In this document: positions 1 through 10,558 of the stretch, one piece after another
Layout: every line of letters starts with the position of its first letter
Numbering within the stretch: position 1 is the first letter of the stretch
Source of the DNA: Phytophthora sp. 'mugwort'
Taxonomy: Eukaryota; Oomycota; Peronosporomycetes; Peronosporales; Peronosporaceae
Assembly (NCBI GenBank): GCA_033558025.1
Contig: JAUCEF010000008.1
Coordinates: forward strand, 3,224,001-3,288,000
Length of the DNA: 64,000 nt
Reading direction: 5' to 3'
Program-made: the position numbers and the translations under genes
Notes under the pieces: generated by a model
The model's database searches: none
The model's input: the letters and a program-made list of their open reading frames with translations, nothing else
What the model was told of the DNA's origin: nothing

Positions 1-243
1 GAACCTGCTGCATCAACTAAACAGGTCGCACTTAGTGCACGTCACCAAGAGCGTGAAATCAAGACAGAATCTCTCAGCCACGAGAGCTACGCGACGCAGT
101 AGCACGCTCACAACTCGCATAGGTTGCTCACGAGCCCATTGACGACTTTTTGCGAGGGTTTCTGCACGGCGAAGACGATGCTGAACTGGGTTGGCGAGAA
201 GAATGGCAAGCAGCATGTGCCAAACAATCCGAGCACTTCAAGA

Positions 244-321
244 TGCTACTGGAAATGCGAATACCGCTTCATGCCTTGGCGGCCTTGCCGGCATGAAGCG
301 GTATTCGCATTTCCAATAGCA
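244..321. repeat. Foldback palindrome, 31-bp arms
   Basis: Arms at 244-274 and 291-321 are inverted complements with a single mismatch, separated by a 16-bp G+C-rich loop. The flanking 1-640 bp shows no coding sequence I can recognise. It may be a local inverted duplication, since no target-site duplication is visible around it. Confidence 0.8.
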
Positions 322-639
322 GCGTGTGTGAGAGGAGCCAAGTGTGCAAAATCTTCAGTGCAATGTCAGAATTGACATCGTATCTGGGCGCGACGTGGTC
401 AGAATAGTTGTGACATTGCTGCGATATCACCAGGAAACTGAACCCGAGAGACGCCTCGACCCAAACACACCAGTGAGAACAAAGAAGTGAGCTTGAATAT
501 TCGAAAACGTTGCTGGGTCATGGCAAGCAGATCTGCTGGCGCTGATACCTTGGCAATTATGTAAAAGGCAGCAAGCGACAATGGGAACGCTCCGGCCTAC
601 GAAGCAAAGAATACATCCCCGCTCACGAGTACGTCTTGG

Positions 640-1450
640 TTGTATCAAGAGAAGGATGATTCCAGTGAGTCATCCTCGAGCTCGTTGTTCACGGGCAGAT
701 GGGACACGACTGTGGCGATCAACTGATAGACGCGAAACGTAGCGGAGAAGGGAAAGTAGAAGAAGATGCCTCGCCTTTTGACTGTCAAGTGTAGACGTGG
801 TTCCGGCTCGATCACCCTGTTGTGCTTAAACGCTTTGCAGGCTACATACACAAACGAAATTGATGTATTGCATTCACCCGTCGCGAAGAGAGTTGAGAGC
901 ACTCGTCTCTGTGTCTTTGTATGCGAGCAAGCACAGAAGGGCAATTCTTAAATCAACATCAAGAACGCGGGACTCCCACGTCCACCCACACGCTTCTCAC
1001 GTGGAGTATCTCTATGAACGAGGTATTGTACACGGCAGACTGCGTTGTCGAGAAATTCTCATTGGAAACGACGGACGGGCGAAACTTACAGTCTTTGGGA
1101 ACAGATACAACCTAAAGGATACCACGCGTAAATTCGACACTCTTCTGCGTTGGACAGCACCTGAAAGATTTCGCCTTCGTCACGAGAGCACGTGCAGTGC
1201 TCCCTTAACAATGGAATCAGACGTGTACGCTCTGGGAATGTGCATTCTTGAGGCTGTGACCATGCGAGCGCGAAGGAAACTTCCAGACAGTGGTGTATTA
1301 TACATACTGCGACAACTACAAGGCAGAGGTCACTCCTGCGGCCAATCGGTCTCTTCACTGATGATCAATGGGGCTGACGACTCAAATGTGTAGCTTTGAT
1401 CCACGCCAACGACGGAAGATTTCGTCGGTGGTCACCAACAGGAAAGTTTC
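640..1450 (+). pseudogene. Decayed TKL-type protein kinase
   Basis: The best-preserved part is an open frame ending at 1393. It reads the catalytic loop as HGRL (normally HGDL/HRDL), the magnesium motif as TVFG instead of DFG, an APE-type motif TAPERF, and the helix-F signature SDVYALGMCILEA. Upstream, other frames hold pieces of the N-lobe: a GRW-T-VA patch near 690, then a W-x-x-LDHP segment near 800 and VCEQA near 915. Downstream of 1320 another frame continues with kinase C-lobe residues (FDPRQRRKIS, near 1400-1425). The family phosphorylates proteins. Here both the catalytic Asp and the DFG Asp are replaced and at least three frame changes are needed, so I infer a dead relic rather than a functional pseudokinase. 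Confidence 0.6.
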
Positions 1451-3209
1451 GTGATAAATGCTGCTGCCATGGAGGGATTTGCCACTAAAACTAGTAGGAT
1501 CCGTATTACAGGAGAGGAAGAGTCTGTACACCTCAACATGGGCGAATTCTCCACTGAGTTAGATGACAAGGATGCTACGTGTCGCTCTGAAGCTGGCGGC
1601 CTTATCCGAACAATTCAATATACCACCAGGGAAGAAGAATGACATCTCCGACAAGCTCGGTGCCGTACAGTCGATGTTAGCTCCGCGAGCGAGTACAGCA
1701 CGATGAACGAGCAGATACGCGCTCGGACACTCAACATTTACAGCAAGTTGCGTATTGCGGTGTCGCCTTGGAGTGGTGTCCTGCAGATCACAGCGCCAAG
1801 CCTCGGGCAGTGATGGATTCGTGTTGCGGAGCATCCTATTCATGCCACCAGAGAGAAAGCGACGACGTGCAAGGATTCTTGGTGCTGGAGCTTTGATCGC
1901 ATGGTTTAGTGGGTAATTTGCACGCCGTTGGAGACCCAAATAGATGCACTGACTGATCTGCCAACTCTCTCTACTATATCGTTAGGCGAGCGACATGAGG
2001 CACTGCATTTGCTAGCGAAGGTGATGGACGAGTTTCATGCTTGCCTTGTAATGGAAGCCTAAGAGCCTGTGAACTTCGAACGATGCTCTACGCTAGCTGC
2101 ACAAGGGTGGGCCAGGAGGTGTATGAACTGCATAGCGTCGGATCGGTTGCTGGTTTCCACACCAGCACTACACAACACCCAGATAGCTGAGGTGCATGAC
2201 TGACAGGGTTTCTGGGAACCACAACGTCAATTACAGGTATATATTGCCACAAATGGTGCAGACACTTCCGTTCTGCAACATAACAGCTCGAAGAAAGGCG
2301 ATGAGGTTCAAGCTCTAGACCAACACTGGGACTACCATGATCTAGGGCGTTCATCCTCGCTCGACTCGGAACCAACATGTTTCAGAGCAAAATAGCGGTG
2401 AACCATTGTTGAATGTAGACGACCGGGCTCAGCTTGATTTCCCCCTAAAATTGACAATACAGGCATTCAAGTTAAAAGAAAGTAATAACCCAAGATGTGC
2501 ATATTCAACTCAGCACAGGTCTGCCCGACGCGTTGGGCCCCGCAATTTACGCATCAATCAACGACTGCAACCTTCTCGCAGCAGGTTGAATGAGACCATC
2601 CAGTCGATCCAGGAATAGAGCGTATGGCTCTTCTTCTCGACGAGCCCAATGAGTGTGCCGCTATCGAGCCCACTGCTGACGATCTAAGCAGTAAATTTGG
2701 GTGTAAAGGGTACCAACAAAATCGTGACTTGGTGTCAACAAAATACAAAAGGGGGTGCCACCAAAACACGATTGGCCCCTTAGATGTCCACAGCCGACAG
2801 AAAGTGAGAAACAGACTGTGTCACCTCCTCGTGCTTCAATCTCGATTTAGCCGATCCGCAAGCAGAGCTCCGATAGCTGGAGCGATCGAGATCAAAAGAG
2901 TGCGATTGGGAAAAAAAGCGTTAACACTTCATTTTACTAGACGAAGTTGGGAAAGTGTCCGGGCCCATGGCCCCGGATCCGTGCAGCCCCCTGTCCAGCA
3001 GCCCCACCGGACGCAGGAGCAGAACAATGGGGAGGAGGTGCGACGCCTGCAGCCTTAGCAGCTCGACCCTAAGCGCCTAGAAGATGCTGCGTGATCCGCA
3101 CTAGAAGCATCACCGCGAAGCATCTTCTGCCGATCGACAGGGCAATGAGGTAGAGGAGAACAAGCACAATCAATTGTCCTACAACTTTCTGCCCGGTTAA
3201 ACGGGCTAG
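1451..3209. other. No confident gene
   Basis: Short open frames only. A plus-strand segment around 1640-2110 has coding-like composition and could be more of the decayed kinase neighbourhood, but it is split over frames and I recognise no domain. A 23-bp tandem repeat lies at 2708-2775. Confidence 0.5.
2708..2775. repeat. 23-bp tandem repeat, three units
   Basis: Units start at 2708, 2731 and 2754 and follow the pattern GG-G-CCAACAAAA-C with spacing of 23 and 23 bp. The same degenerate unit appears in inverted orientation around 13430-13570. Confidence 0.6.
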
Positions 3210-3722
3210 TTATAAGCACATTGTCATGTATCTGTACCGCAAGTATTTAAGAAGGGTTCGACTCCTGGTGCCTGGCACACTTGAGCCGCAAAATACTTCG
3301 CACGCAACGAGCACGAAGATACCACAATAGTACGAATCGTTTTGGATGCCAAATTGCGACTCGTACGGTAGAATATGGTATCGCTTGGGGTTTAAGCGGC
3401 GGCAGAAGCAACGGCAGAAATATCTTAGCAACAGCGTTTGCACTTTCGCGTAGCTTGAGCGCATCGGATCGTATACGAACATTTTAGCGTCAGTGATCGT
3501 GATCATGATACCGCACAAGTAAATGCCGTCGAAGTTAATGGGCACCAAAACGGTTTCTTCTGACAACCCGAAGAAAAGCTCAGCCCAGGTATCGGTCCTT
3601 ACGGTAATCGATCCATCAATCACTGCAGCGATAGAAGTCGGGTTCATATAGACTACGTCCGGTCGGGACCCGAATAACTTCTGCAGCAGCACATTCACGG
3701 TAGCATCACCTAGGGGGCTCAT
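3210..3722 (-). pseudogene. Ulp1-like (C48) protease domain, C-terminus of a MULE
   Basis: A 170-residue open segment resembles the Ulp1 cysteine-protease domain found at the C-terminus of some MULE transposases (Kaonashi type). Visible landmarks are a substrate-side PLGDATVNVLLQKL helix near residues 3-16, VLVPINFD around 58-65, the Asp of FVYDP (residue 85), the oxyanion Gln in GIQND (127) and the nucleophile in YYCG (Cys133). The catalytic His expected just before the CGIMI strand is Tyr68, so peptidase activity is unlikely. The Met at 3722 is probably not the true start. An acceptor site at 3748 and a C-run shortly after it suggest this is the last exon of a longer minus-strand gene, whose upstream part lies beyond the Gypsy insertion at 10564 and above. 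Confidence 0.65.
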
Positions 3723-3747
3723 TGCCAGCGATATCTAGAAGCTCCAT

Positions 3748-3819
3748 CTAGCAAAACAAAAGTAAAGGCAAGATGTTAGCATAAAAATTAGGAGTTATTC
3801 ATCAGAGACTGAAAGCAGG
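3748..3819 (-). other. 3' part of an intron split by the Gypsy insertion
   Basis: On the minus strand this stretch has a CTAAC branch-type motif (3775-3779), a T-rich tract and a TAG acceptor at 3748-3750. Its donor, GTATGT, sits at 10561-10566 on the other side of the retrotransposon. Without the element and one copy of the TSD, donor to acceptor would be about 80 bp, a usual oomycete intron size. The reading phase does not join cleanly, which fits the general decay of this gene. Confidence 0.6.
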
Positions 3820-3824
3820 TAACA

Positions 3825-4360
3825 TGTAAGGATGTGGTTTGCAATTACGACACATTTTACATCGGTAACGTATGGGTAAAACCTTTGGTCCCGACACAAT
3901 CGATATACACACAGTCTGGTGCAGACGTAAAGTTTCTATCGTCCAAGGCAAAGGTCACGGGTTCGAGTCCCATCGATAATACATTTTATTTTGCCTATTT
4001 TGCTTAAATTGCACATAAGGAGGCGCCGCGCGACACCACGACATCTTCCAAGGATCACGTATGTGAACTACACTCATGGTACACGCAATCATTATCATGA
4101 TGACGAAACCAGAGAATGTCCCAGAGTCTCCAGCCAATCAGATAGTCAATAGAGTGTGACGTGTAGGTTTGCATGTGATGTAGAGGAATGGTTGGTCACC
4201 GTGCGGAGAATATCCAGCGTGGCACAAAGGACACACAAGAGCCTCCATGGCGGCTTAGATATAGCGCTAGCGAACTAAGGACCGCCCAAAATGAATCACT
4301 TCCAAATTTCCTTCCTACTCGACAACTCCTTCTCCTTCTCCTCCGCCCCACCTCATTACA
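3825..4360 (+). repeat. 5' LTR of the Gypsy element
   Basis: 536 bp, TG to CA. It differs from the 3' copy at three positions that I can see. It contains a tRNA-like segment at 3899-3977 with a B-box match, GGTTCGAGTCC. Confidence 0.95.
3899..3977 (+). other. tRNA-like segment inside the LTR
   Basis: ATCGAT at 3899-3904 can pair with ATCGAT at 3972-3977 as an acceptor-like stem. GTC-TGGTGCA-GAC resembles a D-arm. GGG-TTCGAGT-CCC (3959-3971) is a T-arm with a consensus Pol III B box. The span of 79 nt is tRNA-sized, but no convincing anticodon arm is present. The same segment recurs in the 3' LTR at about 10097-10175. It could be an internal Pol III promoter or a captured tRNA. Confidence 0.4.
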
Positions 4361-4362
4361 AG

Positions 4363-4380
4363 TGGTAGCACTTGTTGGTC
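4363..4380 (+). other. Candidate primer-binding site
   Basis: A TGG-starting 18-mer lies two bases after the 5' LTR, the usual place for pairing with the 3' CCA end of a primer tRNA. I cannot name the tRNA. Confidence 0.55.
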
Positions 4381-5176
4381 AAGTCTCCGAAGGGTCTGCA
4401 ACTGCTCAAGAGGTCCCATTTGCGAGTGGTTGACTGGGTGGCATACGCCGGAAGGTCTCCCTCGCACATCGAACAAATTACTGGGTGGCATAGCCAGAAG
4501 GTGACTTGTTCCTACAAATCCTTGTCTGGTTTTCGGACTGGTTTGTGCCGTTGCTGGTGACAATCGCGCATCACATAGGGAACTCCAAGCTTTGGGTCTG
4601 TGGTTTAGTGCCGTGTGCCTGCCCCGCCATTGCTAACACGGAGGATAACTTCCCTATAGCGTGTCGTACACTAGCTGGTTGCGCAACAGTTGTCCGGACG
4701 GTTGGCAAGGTCACCCCTCTCGACCCCAAGCGTATGGGAAAGAGAAAAACCCGGGAAACGGAAGCCTGCTTTGCAGAAGTACCGGTGATCTCTTTAAGTA
4801 CCCTGGCGACAAAGCTAAAATCGATAAGCTTCGCCACGACCTATTTGGCATCCTCGTCAAGCAACAAAAGCTTGTCAAGTTTATTCGGAACGAGATCCCC
4901 AACGCCAAGGACTCGGACGCCCGCAACCTGCTGCAAGAACTGACGGATCGCCTCAATCACCGTCTCGAGCAGGTCGAAGACTTACTCACCGCTTTTACGG
5001 ACCGGCAGATCACCTCGTACAAGAAAATCCGCAGAAACAAGTCAGGAACTTCTAATAGGGCTTAATAGTAAGCGCTAATTTGTTTTGGTATAGCAAATTG
5101 GTATAGCAGAGCCCCAACAAAACAAAACAAAAGTAAAAAAAAAACGAACAAACAAACAAAAGAGGCAATTAGGAAA

Positions 5177-6657
5177 ATGAGTACCCGCGATCTAGTGAAA
5201 CAAATGACAGAGCTCACCGAAAGGCAGCAACAACTTATGGAGCAACTCGCACGCAAAGAAACGCGAGTCGAAGGCATCTCACTCCCACATTTTTCGGGTG
5301 AGATTGGAGAATCGGTCGATCTATACTTTGACCAAGTCATGCGGTTCCTTGAGGCCAAAAACATCAACTGGGAAGACCCAGTCAACGGCTCACGCATTGT
5401 GGCCATGATGAGCGCAAACTTCCGAGGAAATGCAGCCGCGTGGTACATGCTGAACCGCAGCAATGTCCATGACGTGCAAGACCTCATGCACTTACTCACG
5501 AATGAGTTTGTGCCTCGGGACAATCAGCGTCGGTTGCGTGACCAACTATACCAGTTGCGTCAGAATCGATGCAAGTCCCTCGAAGACTACATTGGCAGGT
5601 TCCGAATGTTGCTGACGCAAGTCAAAGACATTAGTGAACTGGACAAAATCACGTACTTTTTACGCGTGGACTTGTCGCCCAATTAGGCCGCGAAGTGGAA
5701 TACCGCCAATGCGACACGATCTCGGAGTGCTTTGCAGTTGCCCTCGAGTACGAACGCACTCATTTCGGCGGATCGTTCAATCAACGGTATGACTGCCACC
5801 AGCGACCTCCACAAAGGTTCTCAAGTCAACCAAGGTATTTGCAACAAGCGCCCCAGTTCGCCAGGAACACGAAGTTTGGTCGACCATACCAGCCGCGTAA
5901 TTCGGGTCCGGAACCCATGGAAATCGACAACGCACAACTTCGGTATAATCCGCAACCATCACACCGGCCACGGAAAGTTTGTGCGTATTGCAAGAAGACT
6001 GGGCATCTCATCAGCGAATGCTACAAGAAGAAGAACAGCGAATGCTACAAGAAGAAGAACAGCGATGCACGCAGACAAAACAACGGTGCCCCTGCAAATC
6101 AGCCTTGGCGCAGAACGGCGGTCAATTACTTCGAACAGGAGGGAAACACCGAGGAGTATGGTACTCACGACATTAAAGAGTATGACACTCACAACACGGA
6201 AACCAACACCGTGGAATTCGTCGTCGATCCAACACCAAGTGCGAGAGAGGAGACTGTAGTGGAAGTTAACCACAACACCCCCATCTCCAAGGAGGAATAC
6301 GGGGAACATGAGTTAGTGCGTATCCCTGCCAAGTGCAACGGCAACGACGTGATAGTTATGTTCGACAGTGGAGCCACCGACAACATTGTGAAGCCTGGAG
6401 TACTCGGCCACCTGGCCACCTCCGAACACATCAAGGTCAAGAGGTTTGATGGCACAACCACCACGACTCAAGAGGCCAAGCATGGATTGGTGGACCTCGA
6501 GGTAGGGGGCCGAGGTTTCAACATCCGCGTCATCGAGTGGAAAATGGGCGATGGACAAGACATGATCCTGGGAAAGCCCTTTTACCATCGGTACAATCCC
6601 CAGATCAACTATCAGACGCACGAAGTCAGCTTTGAGGAAGGCAACAATAAAAGGTGA
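5177..6657 (+). pseudogene. gag: Gypsy gag-protease (frameshifted)
   Basis: The first frame (5177-5686) begins with a Gln/Glu-rich coiled-coil segment and the retrotransposon gag core (LPHFSGEIGES, AAWYMLN, DQLYQLRQ). Near 5680 the frame is lost and coding resumes in another frame to 6657. That part carries the nucleic-acid-binding knuckle CAYCKKTGHLISEC and an aspartic protease with DSGAT active site (near 6364) and an ILGKPF flap-side motif. The knuckle is followed by an exact 24-bp tandem duplication that repeats the ECYKKKNS block. Gag packages RNA and the protease matures the polyprotein. The TGA at 6655 separates this frame from pol, which is in the same frame downstream. Leader 4381-5176 holds a 134-codon frame with a Lys/Glu-rich tail that I do not recognise. 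Confidence 0.85.
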
Positions 6658-6834
6658 CCTTTGGGAATCGAACCCACACCAGGTGTATTGAATCCTGCTC
6701 AACAAACCGCTAAGCCAAGTTTGGACATCGAACCCGACCATCGACCAGAAATATCACAACAAGAACGTGAACGCACACAATACGAGCAACCCGCAACACA
6801 AATTGCGATAAAAATTGTGGCATGAGTCTCCAGT

Positions 6835-9381
6835 GTGGAGTTTGCAAAAAGGCTCAAACAACAAAGCTACGAAGAGGTCTACCGCGTCAAGGTGTGCCAG
6901 GTCGATACGCAACTGTCAACTATACCAACACGCATCGAGTCGCTAATTGCGACGTATCAAGAAGTATTCCCCAAGGCATTACCAGACGGGTTACCACCTC
7001 ACCGCCGCGTCGAGTTCGAGTTGACAACAAAACCAGACGCAAAACCAAGCAATCGTCCACCTTTTCGGTTGTCCAAGACGGAGCAAGACGCTCTCGACCT
7101 GTTTGTGGAAGAGAAGCTGAAGAAGGGATGGATTGAAATCTCCGATTCTCCCTGGGTGTCCAATGTGTTTGGTATTCGCAAAAAAGATCCGCAAACAGGG
7201 ACACAACCTTCACGATCGGAGTGGGTGCGATCCGGGAATGCAACACTACCGATTCGTTGGGTTATTGACTATCGGTATGTTAATTCGCAAACCATAGTTC
7301 CAAGAATCCCCTTACCGCGAATGGAAGAGCTGTTCGACAAAATGCACGGTGCTACGGTGTTCTCAGTGCTCGATCTCGCGCAGGGTTACCACCAAATGCG
7401 CATATCGCCTGAGTCTCGCAAATACACCGCATTCACACAGAGACATATCACTGTTGCACCAATGGGTCTTGCAGGCATGCCGGGCGTGTGGTCACGTCTC
7501 ATGCGGGTTCTGTTTGGCAAATACTCATGTATTGTGGTCTATCTTGACGACATTTGCGTCTTCTCCAAGACTATGGACGAACACATTGGGCATCTAGAGA
7601 CGCTGTTCCAAGTACTGCAACGCGAGAAATTGTACGCTCAAGTTACCAAGTGTCATTTTGGCGCAAAATCGGTTAACTTCCTCGGACACACCGTCTCCGC
7701 ACAAGGCATCGCTGTCAACACGAAGAAGACGGAGGCTATCGCCAAATGGACGACACCAGCAAACACCAAAGAGCTTCAGAGCTTTCTAGGACTTACAGGC
7801 TACTACCGTCGGTTTATCTGCAACTTCGCTACACTAGCGCTGCCTTTGAGCGCGTTAGTCAAGAAATATGCAAAATGGGAATGGCACGCATCGCAAAACA
7901 ACGCATTTCAAGCACTCAAAGACGCTCTGCAAATTGCGCCTGTGCTTAAATTGCCCGACTTCGAACGCGAATTTATTGTAACCACGGATGCGTCGGGACA
8001 CTGTGTTGGTGGAGTTCTTTCGCAAAAATATGGCACAAACGACCATCCAATTGCGTTCTACTCGAAGAAGCTGGGACCACACGAGCTGAATTGGCCCACA
8101 CACGAGAAGGAATTATTCGCGATCAAAACAGGACTCGAGAAATGGCGTCACTACCTCTACGGACGGCCTTTTGTCCTCTTCACCGACAACAGCGCATGCT
8201 CATGGTTGTTGCACCATCCTAAAGTGTCTTCCAAGTTAGCACGCTATTTGACATTTTTCGCGCAATTCAACTTCCAGATCCATCATGTTAGCGGAAGTTT
8301 GAATGCGGTTGCAGACGTATTATCGCAACAACCCACCGACGTCAGCTCTATCCAGTTCCATCGTTGCTCGGATAAATGCAGGACGCATGCAATTGCGTAT
8401 AAAGAAAGCTTTCGTGCCACACCCACGGCGAAGCAAATTGTCGGGGGAGCGTCTTTGCCTCAAATTTCCTCCGCCATGACTGTGTCACACAGCTTTATGA
8501 CACTCGCACCTTCCGTTCAAAAAATGTTTGTGCAAGGTTACAAAAGCGACAAGGACATTAAAGAAGGCATCAACTCCAACAAATTCGAGATAATCGACGA
8601 GCTAGTATATTTACACACGCAAAACAAGACATTGCGACTTTGTGTGCCGAACGACTACCAACTTCGCACAAATATCATCTCGGGTTTGCACGACGCAGCC
8701 ATTGCAGCACATCCCGGAGTTCGGCGCACATTCCTTCGGGTTGCACAATGGTACTACTGGAAAAACATGGAGAAAGACATCTACGACTACGTCACAAGTT
8801 GCGAAACATGTGCAAGATGGAAACACAGCAACGCCAAGAAAAATGGGAAACTCGTTCCTATTCCAATCCCCAAAGAATGTTGGGAAGTGGTGTCAATGGA
8901 CTTCATCACCGGCTTACCGGAATCCAACGGATTTGATGCGATCGTAACAGTCGTCGACAAACTCTCAAAACGTCCCAAGTACATCGCAGTGAATACAACG
9001 GACGACGCAGAGAAAACTGCCCACATCTTTTTCGACAATGTCGTGCGACACCATGGAATACCCGCAGTCATCATCAGCGATCGAGACCCGAAATTTACAT
9101 CGAAATTTTGGCGTTCGCTCGCTAAAATTATGGGCATCAAATTGAACATGACAACCGCGCACCGAGTTCAGGCTGACGGCCAGACAGAGAGACAGAATCT
9201 CGTTCTGGAAGACGCACTTCGTTGTATGACTTCGTATCATGGCCAGGATTGGTCAGAAAAATTACCAACGACAGAGTATGCACACGCAACTCTAACTAGT
9301 GCCTCAACGGGACTGTCGCCGTTAGAAATCGACACGGGACGCAAAGAGAGCGACTACCTATCGGACTCCCAACAGCGCTAG
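6835..9381 (+). CDS. pol: Gypsy pol: reverse transcriptase, RNase H, integrase
   Basis: A single 848-codon frame covers the replication enzymes. The reverse transcriptase has the palm motif VFSVLDLAQGYHQ and the catalytic YLDD at 7540-7551. RNase H follows with TTDASG, an E in THEKEL and TDN. The integrase has an HHCC zinc-binding region (H-H-C-C near 8690-8810) and a catalytic core with D in MDFITG, D in ISDRDPKF and E in DGQTER. RT and RNase H copy genomic RNA into DNA and integrase inserts it. The frame is closed by TGA at 6823 just upstream and by TAG at 9379 just downstream, although integrase sequence clearly continues in the next frame. The true polyprotein would be longer at both ends. 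Confidence 0.9.
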   Translation: MEFAKRLKQQSYEEVYRVKVCQVDTQLSTIPTRIESLIATYQEVFPKALPDGLPPHRRVEFELTTKPDAKPSNRPPFRLSKTEQDALDLFVEEKLKKGWIEISDSPWVSNVFGIRKKDPQTGTQPSRSEWVRSGNATLPIRWVIDYRYVNSQTIVPRIPLPRMEELFDKMHGATVFSVLDLAQGYHQMRISPESRKYTAFTQRHITVAPMGLAGMPGVWSRLMRVLFGKYSCIVVYLDDICVFSKTMDEHIGHLETLFQVLQREKLYAQVTKCHFGAKSVNFLGHTVSAQGIAVNTKKTEAIAKWTTPANTKELQSFLGLTGYYRRFICNFATLALPLSALVKKYAKWEWHASQNNAFQALKDALQIAPVLKLPDFEREFIVTTDASGHCVGGVLSQKYGTNDHPIAFYSKKLGPHELNWPTHEKELFAIKTGLEKWRHYLYGRPFVLFTDNSACSWLLHHPKVSSKLARYLTFFAQFNFQIHHVSGSLNAVADVLSQQPTDVSSIQFHRCSDKCRTHAIAYKESFRATPTAKQIVGGASLPQISSAMTVSHSFMTLAPSVQKMFVQGYKSDKDIKEGINSNKFEIIDELVYLHTQNKTLRLCVPNDYQLRTNIISGLHDAAIAAHPGVRRTFLRVAQWYYWKNMEKDIYDYVTSCETCARWKHSNAKKNGKLVPIPIPKECWEVVSMDFITGLPESNGFDAIVTVVDKLSKRPKYIAVNTTDDAEKTAHIFFDNVVRHHGIPAVIISDRDPKFTSKFWRSLAKIMGIKLNMTTAHRVQADGQTERQNLVLEDALRCMTSYHGQDWSEKLPTTEYAHATLTSASTGLSPLEIDTGRKESDYLSDSQQR

Positions 9382-9384
9382 CTA

Positions 9385-10027
9385 CGAGCGCTAACAACCC
9401 CGAACTCGACATTGTCGAATTCGCGAAAACATTCCACGAAGATCGGCAGAAGCTCGTCGAACAAGCAAGAGTGCATTTAAAGCACGCACAAGAGTCACAA
9501 AAACGCTATTATGACCAAAAGCGCAATGACGTTGCGTTCAAAGTGGGCGAGTTGGTGATGCTCGACACTCGCCGTCTTCCCCTTCGACACGCAGCACAGG
9601 ACATGGAAGTTAAACGTGCAAAACTTGCAGCAAGGAAGATCGGTCCATTCAAAATCGTCAAAATGATCGGGGAAAACGTCGCAAAACTCCAATTACCCGC
9701 AAACATGCAGAGAATGAACCCCACATTTAATGTGGATATTTTAGCGCATTTTGTCCAAGATCACGAGCGGTTCAAGAGCCGACCAATACCCAAAACATCG
9801 CGGGTCGTCGTGACGAGAACACCGGTGAAGAAATGTATTTCGTCGAAAAACTTCTTAAACACCGAATCGTGAACCGCAAGAAACAATGGTTGGTCAAGTG
9901 GAACGGATACCCAGACCACGAGGCAACATGGGAATATGAAAGCGACATCAACCACGTCTCCCACTGGAAGGTTCTCGTCGAAGAGTTCCACAAGCTTCGA
10001 CTCGAAGTCACTCGCCGGAGGATGTAA
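9385..10027 (+). pseudogene. Gypsy integrase C-terminus and chromodomain (two frames)
   Basis: From about 9385 to 9835 one frame carries the integrase C-terminal GPF/Y-type region (KIGPFKIVKMIG, MNPTFNVDIL). From 9833 another frame carries a chromodomain: VEKLLKHR, then KKQWLVKWNGYPDHEATWE with the expected aromatic residues. Chromodomains of this group bind modified histone tails and steer integration, often to heterochromatin. The stop codon TAA lies inside the first bases of the 3' LTR. Two frame changes separate the blocks from pol. Confidence 0.8.
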
Positions 10028-10558
10028 GGATGTGGTTTGCAATTACGACACATTTTACATCGGTTACGTATGGGTAAAACCTTTGGTCCCGACACAATCG
10101 ATATACGCACAGTCTGGTGCAGACGTAAAGTTTCTATCGTCCAAGGCAAAGGTCACGGGTTCGAGTCCCATCGATAATACATTTTATTTTGCCTATTTTG
10201 CATAAATTGCACATAAGGAGGCGCCGCGCGACACCACGACATCTTCCAAGGATCACGTATGTGAACTACACTCATGGTACACGCAATCATTATCATGATG
10301 ACGAAACCAGAGAATGTCCCAGAGTCTCCAGCCAATCAGATAGTCAATAGAGTGTGACGTGTAGGTTTGCATGTGATGTAGAGGAATGGTTGGTCACCGT
10401 GCGGAGAATATCCAGCGTGGCACAAAGGACACACAAGAGCCTCCATGGCGGCTTAGATATAGCGCTAGCGAACTAAGGACCGCCCAAAATGAATCACTTC
10501 CAAATTTCCTTCCTACTCGACAACTCCTTCTCCTTCTCCTCCGCCCCACCTCATTACA
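10023..10558 (+). repeat. 3' LTR of the Gypsy element
   Basis: 536-bp partner of 3825-4360, with TSD TAACA immediately after it. The tRNA-like block with GGGTTCGAGTCCC is at 10157-10169. A short purine run (GGAGGA) precedes it as a weak polypurine tract. Confidence 0.95.

Larger units (their letters stand above)
3825..10558 (+). mobile_element. Ty3/Gypsy chromodomain LTR retrotransposon (chromovirus)
   Basis: The element is complete: two 536-bp LTRs beginning TG and ending CA, a 5-bp target duplication TAACA (3820-3824 and 10559-10563), a primer-binding-site candidate, gag with a zinc knuckle, protease, reverse transcriptase, RNase H, integrase and a terminal chromodomain. I see only three substitutions between the LTRs (about 99.4% identity), so insertion was recent. 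Yet the coding region has a frameshift near 5680, two in-frame TGA codons (6655 and 6823) and frame changes near 9380 and 9835. It may have moved in trans, or some of the indels may be assembly errors. It interrupts an intron of a minus-strand MULE/Ulp1 gene. Confidence 0.95.

Noticed and set aside
6655..6825. Programmed stop readthrough between gag-protease and pol
   Set aside because: Two TGA codons 168 bp apart in the same frame and other frameshifts in the element make mutation or error more likely than recoding.
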